Assembly: GCF_002994635.1 (NCBI RefSeq)
Contig: NZ_PVNL01000030.1
Location: forward strand, 265,330-329,329
DNA from: Enhygromyxa salina
GTDB lineage: Bacteria; Myxococcota_A; Polyangia; Nannocystales; Nannocystaceae
Length of the DNA stretch: 64,000 nucleotides
Reading direction: 5' to 3'
Shown here: positions 24,984 to 33,517 of the stretch, piece by piece
Layout of the letters: every line of letters starts with the position of its first letter
Position numbering within the stretch: position 1 is the first letter of the stretch
Position numbers and translations under genes: made by a program
The notes under the pieces: generated by a model
The model's input: the letters and a program-made list of their open reading frames with translations, nothing else
Told to the model about the DNA's origin: nothing
Database searches by the model: none

Positions 24984-26120
24984 TCAGCCGACCGGTGCGA
25001 TCTCGTCGCACTTGGTGGCGATCACGTCGGCGAGGCTGTCAGCGAGCAGCGCGTTCATCTCGCTGGCCGCGGCTTCGGGTGAGAGCTTCTCGCTGGGTAG
25101 CGGCGCGATCGCGGCTTCCTCGGGCAGGCCTTGGAGGAAGTCGTCGAGCGGCAGGTTGCCCTGGGCGTTGCAGGCCGTCTCGAGCAAGAAGCCCCCGCCG
25201 AGCACGCAGTCGAGGCCACCGCAGCCGGCCTTGGCCGCCGCGATCTTGTCCAGCATCGCGAGCCCACCGGGCATGTTGTCGATGACCATCGGGGTCTGGT
25301 CGGGCTCGTCGGTCATGAAGAAGACCAGCAGCACCGCGCCTGCGTCGCGCAAGAACCCGGCGTTGGTCGCGTTGTTGGCAGGATCCATGACCCAGCCGGC
25401 CGGTGCAGACGTCATCTCGATGTTCGACCCACCCGTGCCGATCGCCGCGGCGCTGGTGAACCAGGTCTCGAGCTGCTTGACCGCGGCCGCGTCGTCGGTG
25501 TCGAACTCGAAGTAATAGGTGCCGTCGCCGGGATCGAACAGCCGCCCCTGGGCGCCGTTCGTGCCCGTGTTCTCTTTATCCGGCGTAATATAGAAGGTGT
25601 CGCTCGGCTCGCCGTCGCCGGTGAAGGTGCACATGCCGTTGAAGACGCTGGTCTGACCCGACCCGGCGTATCCCATCTCGGAGCTGGTGACCGCGACGTG
25701 CACGTTGGTCCCTGGCGGGAGCGCGGCCACGAGCGTGTCGGCGAACTGGGGGAACGCCAGACCTAGCGCAGCCTGGTAGACCTCCATGGACTTGGAGTTG
25801 TCGATGACAAACAACAGATCGACATAGTCGCAGCCTTCACCCGGCCCGACGCCGTCGTCGACACCGGTGTCCGAGGGCAGGACGTCGAGCTTGGGACCAC
25901 CCGAGTCGCCCCCGCCTGGGCCGCCGTTGCCCTCGCCCCCGCCCGAGTCGTCATCGAGGGAATCGCGGCCCGTGGAGTCGATACCCGAGTCGATGCCCGA
26001 GTCGATGCCCGACGTCGTGAACACGCCGGAGCCCGGGTCTTCGGACGAGCAGGCGACCAGCGCGAGGGCAGCGAGAGAGAGAGGGAAGGATCGGCGTATC
26101 GACATGGTGGGCTTCGACAT
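24984..26120 (-). CDS. VWA-like lipoprotein
   Basis: 378 residues from ATG 26120, selected because AAAGGA sits at ribosome-binding distance. The signal MSIRRSFPLSLAALALVAC has a lipobox. A low-complexity linker (SGIDSGIDSGIDSTG, then Gly/Asp-rich) leads to a von Willebrand factor A-like domain starting CDYVDLLFVIDNSKSM, whose DxSxS-type metal site reads DNSKS. Later DEPDQTP and paired cysteines suggest an extracellular, disulfide-stabilised fold. The linker repeat GIDS is encoded by a small direct repeat. It would be anchored at the cell surface, with function unknown. A second gene of the same type is at 45950-46972. Confidence 0.85.
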   Translation of the reverse strand: MSKPTMSIRRSFPLSLAALALVACSSEDPGSGVFTTSGIDSGIDSGIDSTGRDSLDDDSGGGEGNGGPGGGDSGGPKLDVLPSDTGVDDGVGPGEGCDYVDLLFVIDNSKSMEVYQAALGLAFPQFADTLVAALPPGTNVHVAVTSSEMGYAGSGQTSVFNGMCTFTGDGEPSDTFYITPDKENTGTNGAQGRLFDPGDGTYYFEFDTDDAAAVKQLETWFTSAAAIGTGGSNIEMTSAPAGWVMDPANNATNAGFLRDAGAVLLVFFMTDEPDQTPMVIDNMPGGLAMLDKIAAAKAGCGGLDCVLGGGFLLETACNAQGNLPLDDFLQGLPEEAAIAPLPSEKLSPEAAASEMNALLADSLADVIATKCDEIAPVG

Positions 26121-26512
26121 GGTGGTCCTTTGAAGTAACAGTATAGTACTCGAAATGCGAACATGTGTTGCCTGGTGCCCGGGGAGTTTCGGTCTGTGTG
26201 AAACATAGGTAGGTTGAGCTACGCGCCCACGGTGAGGCATTCAATGTCATATGAGCGGATAACGCATAGTCACTGATTGACGAGATGCACGCTGCTGCGT
26301 CGATGGCACCGGGTGGAGCGCTGTTCGCACGAGGGCTGGTGTTGGCCGCGCGGCTCGGACGTGGCGTATGCATGATTGAGCGACGAGCGACCCGAGCGGT
26401 CGCGGCTGGAACACGGTGCTTGCAATTCATTCGGGTTGACGATTGGTGAAGTGGATGCATTGTATGAATCCATGAAGCGGTGGGTTCGCATCGCTGGCGC
26501 AGGAGGATATAG
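26121..26512. other. Divergent intergenic region of 392 bp between two lipoprotein genes
   Basis: No gene is supported here. It is a divergent promoter region. For the minus-strand VWA gene a TATACT sits at 26145-26140, about 20 nt before the start codon, with no good -35 element. For the plus-strand lipoprotein gene see the separate promoter entry. The region is comparatively AT-rich. Confidence 0.55.
26436..26465 (+). promoter_or_regulatory. Candidate sigma-70-type promoter for the small lipoprotein gene
   Basis: TTGACG at 26436-26441 and TTGTAT at 26460-26465 are 18 bp apart and upstream of a well-formed GGAGG ribosome-binding site and the ATG at 26513. The -10 match is only moderate. Confidence 0.35.
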
Positions 26513-26920
26513 ATGTACGGCAACAGCAATAATCCATCACGATACGCGTATTCGATGATCTGCATCGCTCTGGTCGGCGGCGTGGCGCTGGGGGGATGCG
26601 ACGCGGAGGAACTAGAGCGCGCCGAGGACTTGATGGCGGTCGAGGCCGCCAATCAGGCTCCTCACGTCCCCGTGCTCGATGATCTCGCGCCGCCTGGCGG
26701 CGACAACGGCAACCTCAAGCTCTGCACCATCTGGTTTGACTCCCCCAACTACTGGCGCGAGTCGTTCACCGCGCCACAAGAGTGGAACGGCAGCAACTGC
26801 GACGCCTACAGGAAGGGGCAGGGCGCGACCTGGTACTCGCTGACCTGTCTGACCAGCTCGGGTTTTCAGTCTGGCAAGAAGGGCGGAGCGCTACCGCCGG
26901 GCAACCTCTGCGGTTGGTGA
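26513..26920 (+). CDS. Small Cys-containing lipoprotein of unknown function
   Basis: 135 residues with an excellent ribosome-binding site (CAGGAGG, 7-8 nt before the ATG). The N-terminus has a signal ending in the lipobox VGGVALGGC. The mature region has an acidic spacer, then CTIWFDSPNYWRESF, NCDAYRKGQG and a C-terminal GALPPGNLCGW, with four Cys that could form two disulfides. No family is recognised. Its last 30 bp overlap the end of the convergent TPR-kinase gene. Confidence 0.75.
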   Translation: MYGNSNNPSRYAYSMICIALVGGVALGGCDAEELERAEDLMAVEAANQAPHVPVLDDLAPPGGDNGNLKLCTIWFDSPNYWRESFTAPQEWNGSNCDAYRKGQGATWYSLTCLTSSGFQSGKKGGALPPGNLCGW

Positions 26921-29686
26921 GTCGCGCTCGGCCAGCCACGCTTCAACCCCCGCGAGCCGCTTGGCCGCGCCCGCGCCCGCGTAGCTCGTGACAGCGAGCA
27001 GCGCGAGGGCGTGCGCGCGCGTCCGCTGCTCGCGGGTGCCCGCGTCCCACAGCGCTCGCGCCAGCGTGAAGCGAATGTCCGGGAGCGCCAGCGGATCGCC
27101 CCCGAAGCTGTCATATAGGGCGAGCGCTCGCTCGAGCTCGGGGATCGCTTCCGCCGGGCGACCGAGACCCAGGAGATCCTTGCCGATCTCGGTCTGGACC
27201 AAGATCAGCGAAGGGTGCTCGAGGCCGACCGAAGCCGCGATGATCTCGCGCGCTCGCAGTTGCTGCTCGAGGCCGCGCTCGAACGCCCCCTCGTTGCGCG
27301 CGACCTCACCGAGGTTGGCGATCAGCGCGGCCATCTGCGGGTGATCGGGGCCCACGAGCTCGACGAGCAGGACCTGGGCCTGCTCGTAGTACGCGCGCGC
27401 CTGTGCGTAGTCGCCCTGCAGCAGCGCGGCGCTGCCAAGGCTGTCGAGCGTGCGCGAGACCTGAAACGACTCGGGGCCCATCGCTCGCTCGAAGATGACT
27501 CGCGCCTGCTCGAGCTTCTCGCGCGCCTGCACATAGTCGCCGGTCCGAAACGCGACGATGCCCAGGTTGGCGAGGGTGTTGGCGACGTTGGGGTGCGCCG
27601 AGCCAAGCGCGGGCTCCAGGATCGCTAGCGCCTGCTCGAGCAGCTCGCGGGCGCGCTCGAACTCGCCGGCGTTCAGCGACACGGCGCCTGCCTGGGCCAG
27701 CACCAGCGAGACCTTGATGTGCTCGGGACCGTAGGTTCGCTCGGTCAGCACCCGGGCCTCGTCGATCGACGCGAGAGACTCGGCGTAGCGCCCCAGGTTC
27801 TTCTGCAGCGTGGCCACGTGCAGCAGGTAGCGGGCCCACGCGCTGTCGGTCCCGAGCAGCTCGGACAGGGCCCGGGCGACCGCGGCCCAGCGCTCGGCGT
27901 CGGGGAGCCGCTTGAGGGACTGGCCAGCCACGTCGGTCAGCTCGATCGCGGCGTCCGTGGCCTCGGCGAGCATCTGCTGGCCCAGGGCCGCGTCGTACGC
28001 TCGCGTGAGCGTGGCGAGGGCCTGTTCATAGTGGCCAAGCCGATCGTCGACGACACCCTGCTCGAGCCAGGCCTGGATCAGCAGCGGCTCGTAGTCCAGC
28101 GAGGTGGCCGCCTCGACCAGCGCGTTGACCATGGACCCCGCCTCGTCATAGTTGGCGAGCGAGATCTTGGCGCGGATCTGGTGGAGCTCGGTCTCGAGCG
28201 CGTCGACCTGCGCGGCCACGGCCGGATCCTCGGGCGGCCGCCGACCTGTCGCCAGCGCCTCCGCGTCGGCGCACGGGGCCAGCGAGGGCAGATCCATGAC
28301 GGCTTGGGTGGCTCGCTCGACCGCGGCGATCTCGGCGGCCGCGACCTCGGCGACGAGGGCGTCGACCCGAGCGAGGCGCTCATCGAGGCAGGCGATCTTG
28401 CGATCGAGCAGCTCGCCCGACTGCGTGCCCGCCCGCGTGGCCTCGCAGGCCTCCACGCGCGCCGCCACCCATGCGCTGGTGTAGGCGTCGAGCCCGGCGG
28501 TGACCCGCTGCGAGGTCTGGTTCGCGTAGCTCAGCTGGGTTGCGAGGATCGCCTCGTCGACCTCGATGCGCCGCGTCACGTCCCACACCCCGCGCAGCTC
28601 CACGTCCATGTTGGCGCAGGGCTTGGGATCGGTCGGCGGCTCGCCGCGCTGCAGCACCCCGCCAAGCCAGACCGCGCTGGCCAGCGCGACGAGCATCGCG
28701 CCCCCCAGCCCCGCCCGTCGGTAGCGCTGGCCGGGATCACGGGCGAGCGCGTCGAGCAGGGCTCGCATCGAGGGGTGGCGCTGGGCAGGGTCGACCGCGA
28801 GGCCTCGGGTGACGACCTTGGCGATCCAGCCTGGGACCTTGGCGGTCGGCGGCGGGGGCTGAAGCTCGCCGCGCAGCACGGCCCGCGCGAGATCTTGGTA
28901 GCTGTCACCAACGAAGGGCCGGCGGCCATAGAGCGCCTCATACAGCGCGACGCAGAACTCGAACTGATCACTGTGGGCGCCCGCGAGCTTGCCCTCGAAC
29001 TGCTCGGGCGCCATGTAGGCCGGGGTCCCGACCTGGGTGCCCGTCTTCGTGAGCGCGAGGCTGAAGCTGTCGGAGCGGGAGCTCGGGTGCTCGCGCCCAG
29101 GCTCGTCGAAGGTCTGCTCATCACCACGACGCGCGAGCCCAAAGTCCATGACGCGGACCCGGCCATCGTCGCCGAGCATGACGTTCTCGGGCTTGAAGTC
29201 GCGATGGATCAGGCCGACCTCGTGCGCGGCGGCGAGGCCCTCGCCGGCCGCAGCGAACACGCGCAGGACCTCCGGCCACGGCCGCGGGGTGTCGCCGCTG
29301 ATCCACTCGCGCAGGGTCTGTCCGCGGACGAACTCCATGGCCACGAACACCCGACCCTCGTGCACGCCGACGTCGTGAACGGTGACGACGTTGACGTGGT
29401 TGAGCCGGGCGAGCGCCTGGGCCTCGCGGCGCAGCCGCTCGCGTGACTCGTGGGCCTTGCCCGCGTGCTTGAGCAGCTTGAGCGCAGCCTTGCGGTCGAG
29501 CTCGGGGTCGTAGGCCGCGAGCACGATCCCCATCGCGCCCGCGCCGAGCACCGAGAGCACCACGAATCGACCGATGCGATCGCCGATCTCACACCCACTC
29601 TCGCTCGCGGGGCTGGCTCGCTCTCGATCCGAGACGCGCGTCTCGAGCAGATCCCCGCGCTCGGACTCAGTCGACCCGGGTGTCAC
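26891..29686 (-). CDS. Membrane-bound Hanks-type serine/threonine kinase with TPR repeats
   Basis: About 931 residues from GTG 29686; the frame is open further up but that part is Arg-rich shadow sequence. Kinase domain: GAGAMG at 48-53, catalytic Lys at 70, HRDFKPEN at 161-168, DFG at 181-183, GTPAYMAPEQ near 220. All key residues are present. A single transmembrane helix follows at about 327-346 (GLGGAMLVALASAVWLGGVL). The remainder is a long helical region ending in kinesin-light-chain-type TPRs (about 42-residue period: GEFERARELLEQALAILEPALG, GDYVQAREKLEQARVIFERAMG split units). This is the common myxobacterial sensor-kinase layout, with the TPR part probably outside the cytoplasm. Target unknown. 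Confidence 0.93.
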   Translation of the reverse strand: MTPGSTESERGDLLETRVSDRERASPASESGCEIGDRIGRFVVLSVLGAGAMGIVLAAYDPELDRKAALKLLKHAGKAHESRERLRREAQALARLNHVNVVTVHDVGVHEGRVFVAMEFVRGQTLREWISGDTPRPWPEVLRVFAAAGEGLAAAHEVGLIHRDFKPENVMLGDDGRVRVMDFGLARRGDEQTFDEPGREHPSSRSDSFSLALTKTGTQVGTPAYMAPEQFEGKLAGAHSDQFEFCVALYEALYGRRPFVGDSYQDLARAVLRGELQPPPPTAKVPGWIAKVVTRGLAVDPAQRHPSMRALLDALARDPGQRYRRAGLGGAMLVALASAVWLGGVLQRGEPPTDPKPCANMDVELRGVWDVTRRIEVDEAILATQLSYANQTSQRVTAGLDAYTSAWVAARVEACEATRAGTQSGELLDRKIACLDERLARVDALVAEVAAAEIAAVERATQAVMDLPSLAPCADAEALATGRRPPEDPAVAAQVDALETELHQIRAKISLANYDEAGSMVNALVEAATSLDYEPLLIQAWLEQGVVDDRLGHYEQALATLTRAYDAALGQQMLAEATDAAIELTDVAGQSLKRLPDAERWAAVARALSELLGTDSAWARYLLHVATLQKNLGRYAESLASIDEARVLTERTYGPEHIKVSLVLAQAGAVSLNAGEFERARELLEQALAILEPALGSAHPNVANTLANLGIVAFRTGDYVQAREKLEQARVIFERAMGPESFQVSRTLDSLGSAALLQGDYAQARAYYEQAQVLLVELVGPDHPQMAALIANLGEVARNEGAFERGLEQQLRAREIIAASVGLEHPSLILVQTEIGKDLLGLGRPAEAIPELERALALYDSFGGDPLALPDIRFTLARALWDAGTREQRTRAHALALLAVTSYAGAGAAKRLAGVEAWLAERDSPTAEVARR

Positions 29687-29852
29687 GAACCAAGGGTAAC
29701 CCGCGGCGCAGCGGCGCGGTCGAGCGGCTCGCGGCCGACGGCTGACCCGCGATGTCGAGCTGGCACGGTGGGCCGTCGACGAGCGGACGGGGCGGGCGCG
29801 CGGTCGATCGCGTCGGGCAGGCGCTTGCATGGCGGCCGCACGTCCGGCCATC

Positions 29853-30158
29853 ATGACACCCGTGACGGAGCCCGATCTCGCCGCCTACGTCGCCAGCCGC
29901 GAGCAGCTGCTCGACCAGCTGCGCGACGTGCTGCTCGAGGATCTGCGCCTCGCGATCCCGCGCGAGCAGATCGAGCCCGACACGCCGCTGTTCGGGACCG
30001 GGCTGGCGCTCGACTCGATCGACGCCGTCGATCTGATCGTCGGGATCGAGCGTCGCACGGGCGTGCGGATCAGCGACGACCAGGCCGGCCGACTCGGGCT
30101 GCGCAGCGTGAACATGGCGATCAACTACCTGCTCGCCGCCAAGCGGGAGGCCGCCTGA
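29853..30158 (+). CDS. Acyl carrier protein
   Basis: 101 residues from ATG 29853; an ATG at 29829 is in frame but less likely. The phosphopantetheine attachment site is Ser in GLALDSIDAVDLI, with the usual DS(I/L) context. The first helix region carries DLRLAIPREQIEPDTPLFG. It would carry acyl intermediates for the enzymes encoded directly downstream. The TGA stop overlaps the start of the next gene, marking the head of a six-gene coupled cassette. It is divergent from the TPR-kinase. Confidence 0.9.
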   Translation: MTPVTEPDLAAYVASREQLLDQLRDVLLEDLRLAIPREQIEPDTPLFGTGLALDSIDAVDLIVGIERRTGVRISDDQAGRLGLRSVNMAINYLLAAKREAA

Positions 30159-31300
30159 GCGGGCCCGACCAGGCCGCCCAGCTGTGGGCGCTGCGGACCG
30201 GCGTGGTCTCGCATCGGCGTCGGCCTGCGATGGGCTGGGTCCGGGGCGAGCACGCCTACGAGGTCGTCGAGGCCCTATGTCCGCGGGACTTGTTCGTTCG
30301 CAGCGGGCGGGTGTTGCATGCGTTGGTGCTCGACGAGGCCGGCGGGATCGAGGCCGACCTGCTGGTGTGTCCGCGCGACCAGGCGTTCTTGTTGATCGCC
30401 GATGGGCTCGACGACGCCGGGCTGCTCGCGCGGCTGCAGGCGCACGCGCCAGCGGGTGCCCAGTTCGAGCTCGAGGCCGTCCCGGCTGACCGTACGCTAT
30501 TTGGGCTGAGTGGCCCGTACGCGTGGGAGCTGATCGCGGCGCTGCTGGGGCCCGAGCTCTCGACCCTGCGCTACCTCAGCTGCATCGCGCTGCCGGAGCT
30601 GGCCGACGCGGGCGAGCTCGCGCTGTGCCTGCGGGTCGGCAGCACGGGTGAGTATGGCTACGAGCTGCTGCTGCCGCCGAGCAGCTTGGCGCAGCTCGAG
30701 GCCAAGCTGGTCGAGCTCGGGCCGCGCTTTGATCTGTGCGAGGTCGACCAGGCCGTGCTCGACCGCGCGGCGCTCGAGAACGGATTCTTCTGTCCGCGCC
30801 ACCGCGGGGTGCTGGGGCGCTCGCCGCTGCAGCTCGCCCTGCAGTGGCGCGTGGCCTTCGATCTCGACTACCGCGGGGTCGAGGGGCTGCGAGCGGCGCG
30901 AGATCGCGGCGTGAACAGACGGCTCAGCTGGATGATCGGCCGGCTCGAAGCCGGCGCCGCGACCCTGGGGCCGCTGCGGCGCGAGGGTGCGGAGGTCGGT
31001 GAGCTGCTCGAAGGTTTCGTCAGTCCGGTGTTGGGCTGCTTCGTGGGCATCGCGTTGGTGGACGGCGAGCTGGCGCACCCGTGGATCGCCGAGTTCCACG
31101 ACGCCGCTGGTCACGAGCTGCAGACAGCGGCGCCGCCGTTGCTGCAAAACCGCAGCCTGTTCGTCGATCCCAAAAAGCACACTTACGCGTTTCGGGCCGA
31201 GGACCGCGGCGAGTTTCCGCCGATCGTGCCGGGCGGCGCGGTGGACCGGGAGCCCCGGGAGCCCCGGGAGCCAGCGCCAGCGGGGGCCCCAGGATCGTGA
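30155..31300 (+). CDS. GcvT/YgfZ-fold (aminomethyltransferase-like) protein in fatty-acid-type cassette
   Basis: About 381 residues if initiated at CTG 30155. That codon overlaps the ACP stop (CTGA) and has GGGAGG 4 nt upstream. No ATG, GTG or TTG occurs in this frame before GTG 30203, which would remove the conserved beginning. The sequence follows the folate-binding GcvT pattern: MGWVRGEHAYEVVEALCPRDLF, LHALVLDEAGGIEADLLV, FGLSGPYAWELI and RVGSTGEYGYELLLP (each a short separate block). Such proteins bind tetrahydrofolate or act as one-carbon enzymes. A GcvT homologue sandwiched between an ACP and FabG is unusual and suggests a methyl or one-carbon step on the ACP-bound product. Function inferred; start uncertain. 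Confidence 0.82.
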   Translation: MSGPDQAAQLWALRTGVVSHRRRPAMGWVRGEHAYEVVEALCPRDLFVRSGRVLHALVLDEAGGIEADLLVCPRDQAFLLIADGLDDAGLLARLQAHAPAGAQFELEAVPADRTLFGLSGPYAWELIAALLGPELSTLRYLSCIALPELADAGELALCLRVGSTGEYGYELLLPPSSLAQLEAKLVELGPRFDLCEVDQAVLDRAALENGFFCPRHRGVLGRSPLQLALQWRVAFDLDYRGVEGLRAARDRGVNRRLSWMIGRLEAGAATLGPLRREGAEVGELLEGFVSPVLGCFVGIALVDGELAHPWIAEFHDAAGHELQTAAPPLLQNRSLFVDPKKHTYAFRAEDRGEFPPIVPGGAVDREPREPREPAPAGAPGS

Positions 31301-32037
31301 GCGATCCGCGGACGGTGCTGGTGACCGGGGCCTCGCGCGGGCTGGGGCGGGCGATCGCGCTGCGCCAGGCGGCGGCCGGGGATCGTGTGGTGATTGGCTT
31401 TCGTCGCCGTGAAGATCAGGCGCGCGCCGTGCTCGACGAGATCGAGGCCGCCGGCGGCCACGGCTTGCTGGCCCGCTTCGACCTGCGCGACGCGGCCTCG
31501 GTCACCGCCTCGCTCGACGCCCTGCGCGCTCGCTGCGGCCCGATCACCGCGCTGGTCAACAACGCCGCGGTCCCCGACGAGGGCATGTTCGCGATGATCC
31601 CGGCCGAGCGCGTGGACGAGGTGCTCGAGGTCGGACTTCAGGGCGCGCTTCGCTGCACCCGCGCGCTCGCCCGCGACATGTTGGTCGTCGGCGGCGGGGC
31701 GATCGTCAACATCAGCTCGGTGATCACCCGGCGCGGCCAGCCTGGGCAGGTCGCGTACGCGACCAGCAAGGGCGCGATCGAGGCGTTCACCCGCGCGCTG
31801 GCGATCGAGGTCGGGCCCAAGCAGGTCCGGGTCAACGCCGTGATCGCCGGGGTGTTCGACGCGGGCATGGCCCAGGCCCAGCCGCGCGAGACGATCGAGC
31901 GCTGGAAGCAGGCGATCCCGCTGGCCAGGATCGGGCGCGCCGAAGAGCTGGCCGAGGCCGTCGCGTGGCTGCTCTCGCCCGCGGCCAGCTACGTGACCGG
32001 GGCCGCGCTGGTCGTCGATGGGGGGCTGTCGCTGTGA
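31297..32037 (+). CDS. fabG: 3-oxoacyl-ACP reductase, FabG-like short-chain dehydrogenase
   Basis: 246 residues from GTG 31297, which overlaps the preceding stop (GTGA) and has AGGA upstream. Classic SDR motifs: VTGASRGLGRAIA (NADPH-binding TGxxxGxG), LVNNAAV, NISSV with the catalytic Ser, and YATSKGA with Tyr-x-x-x-Lys. It ends in VTGAALVVDGGLSL, as in FabG. It would reduce the beta-keto group formed by the downstream ketosynthase on the cluster ACP. Being a second, cluster-borne copy, it is likely dedicated to this pathway. Confidence 0.93.
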   Translation: MSDPRTVLVTGASRGLGRAIALRQAAAGDRVVIGFRRREDQARAVLDEIEAAGGHGLLARFDLRDAASVTASLDALRARCGPITALVNNAAVPDEGMFAMIPAERVDEVLEVGLQGALRCTRALARDMLVVGGGAIVNISSVITRRGQPGQVAYATSKGAIEAFTRALAIEVGPKQVRVNAVIAGVFDAGMAQAQPRETIERWKQAIPLARIGRAEELAEAVAWLLSPAASYVTGAALVVDGGLSL

Positions 32038-32987
32038 TCGCCATGCTGTTTCCTGGCCACGCCTCGGAGGCGCAGGGCATGGGGCTCGAGCTGGCTGCGG
32101 TCGATCCTCGGGCGGCGGCGCTGCTGCAGCTCGCGGGCGAGCAGGGCGGGTTCTCGGCTGCGAAGGTGCTGCGGCGGGGCGGCGAGGCGCTGGCGGACAC
32201 GCGGGTGCTGCAGCCGCTGATGACCGCGGTCGCGCTGGGCGTCAGTCAGGCGCTGGCGCGGGTGGGGGTTCGGCCACGCTGGGCGCTCGGCCACTCGCTC
32301 GGGGAGCTCGCGGCGTTCTCGGCGCTCGGCGGTGTCGACCCGGCGCGGGCGATCGCGCTGGCGGCCCGGCGCGGGCAATTGATGGGGGCGCTCGCGGTCG
32401 GCCAGGACGGAGCGATGCTCGCGTTACCGAAGCTGAGCGCGGCGGCGCTCGAGTCGGCGCTGGCGCTTGGGCGCGCGCACGGGGTCGTCGATGTGGCGCT
32501 CCACAACGCGCCCCAGCACTGGGTGCTCAGCGGAGATCGAGCGGCGTTGCTCGAGATCGGCGATCGCGTGGGCGGGAGCCTGGTAGCGACCAGCGGGGCG
32601 TGGCACTGCGCCCACATGCGGGGTGCGTGCGCGGGGTACCGGGCGGCCTTGCAGGCGCACGGTGAGTTTGGGTCCACGCCTGGGTTGATCCTCAATCACG
32701 ACGGCGCCGCGCTCGGCGAGCGTGGTCGCGGTGAGCTGATCGACGCGTTGGTCGGGCAGCTCGACGGCGCCGTGCAATTCGCCGCGGGCATGGCCACGCT
32801 CGCCGGCCTCGGCGTTCGCGAGCTGATCCTCGCGGGCCCGGCCAAGCTGCTGCGCCTGCTCGTGCGCGAGAATTTTGGCGTGCGGGACACCCACGAATTG
32901 CCGCTGCGACTGCACGTCGCCGAGCGACCCGCGGACATCGAGGCGATCGGACGTCTGATCGGCACGGCCCGCGCGGAGGCTTCGTGA
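32034..32987 (+). CDS. fabD: Malonyl-CoA:ACP acyltransferase-like protein (FabD type)
   Basis: 317 residues from GTG 32034, overlapping the FabG stop in a GTGA. MLFPGHASEAQGMG replaces the usual FPGQGSQ, so the oxyanion-hole Gln is His here. The nucleophile motif GHSLGELAAFSALG is intact. The catalytic His is probably the one in HCAHM after TSGAWH. Acyltransferases of this type load malonyl or related units on the ACP. The FPGQG to FPGHA change could affect substrate choice; this is inference from the motif only. Confidence 0.88.
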   Translation: MIAMLFPGHASEAQGMGLELAAVDPRAAALLQLAGEQGGFSAAKVLRRGGEALADTRVLQPLMTAVALGVSQALARVGVRPRWALGHSLGELAAFSALGGVDPARAIALAARRGQLMGALAVGQDGAMLALPKLSAAALESALALGRAHGVVDVALHNAPQHWVLSGDRAALLEIGDRVGGSLVATSGAWHCAHMRGACAGYRAALQAHGEFGSTPGLILNHDGAALGERGRGELIDALVGQLDGAVQFAAGMATLAGLGVRELILAGPAKLLRLLVRENFGVRDTHELPLRLHVAERPADIEAIGRLIGTARAEAS

Positions 32988-33517
32988 CGCGGCCGGCCAC
33001 GATCGTGTTGGCGTGGGGCCCCGCGGAGATCGAGCGCCTGCTGCCCCATCGCGCGCCGCTGTTGCTCGTCGATCGGGTCGATCAATTCGTCCCGGGTCCG
33101 CGCCCGCGGCTGCGCGCGGGGTTGAGCGTCGACGGGGCCGAGCCGGTGTTTCGCGCCCACTTTCCAGGCCGGCCGATCTGGCCCGGCGCGTACCTGCTCG
33201 AAGGTCTCGCGCAGGCGGCTGGGTTGCTGCTCGGGCTGGATCAGATGTTCGCGACCCACGGGGCCGACGGCGTGCGCAGCTTCGCCGAGCCTGGCTCGCT
33301 CGCCGCGACCAACTTCAGCGCGGGCGGCCTGCTGGCCCGGGCCGAGGTCGCGTTTCTCGAGCCCGTTGCGCCGCCAGCGAAGCTGGTCTACGAGCTGCGC
33401 CGCCGCGGCGGGGCCGATCGGATCGAGCGGGTCGACGGTCGGGTCGAGGTTGAAGGCCACGCGGTCGCCGAGGGCTCGCTCGTGATCGCGCTGGCCGACG
33501 CGCACGGGGTCCGGTGA
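32984..33517 (+). CDS. fabZ: 3-hydroxyacyl-ACP dehydratase, FabZ/FabA-like hotdog protein
   Basis: 177 residues from GTG 32984, again a GTGA overlap. LLPHRAPLLLVDRV and HFPGRPIWPGAYLLEGLAQA carry the hotdog dehydratase signature with the catalytic His (HFP) and Glu (LLEG). It would dehydrate the beta-hydroxyacyl-ACP made by FabG. It is slightly longer than E. coli FabZ owing to a loop around ATHGADGVRSFAEPGS. All catalytic residues are present. Confidence 0.92.
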   Translation: MTRPATIVLAWGPAEIERLLPHRAPLLLVDRVDQFVPGPRPRLRAGLSVDGAEPVFRAHFPGRPIWPGAYLLEGLAQAAGLLLGLDQMFATHGADGVRSFAEPGSLAATNFSAGGLLARAEVAFLEPVAPPAKLVYELRRRGGADRIERVDGRVEVEGHAVAEGSLVIALADAHGVR

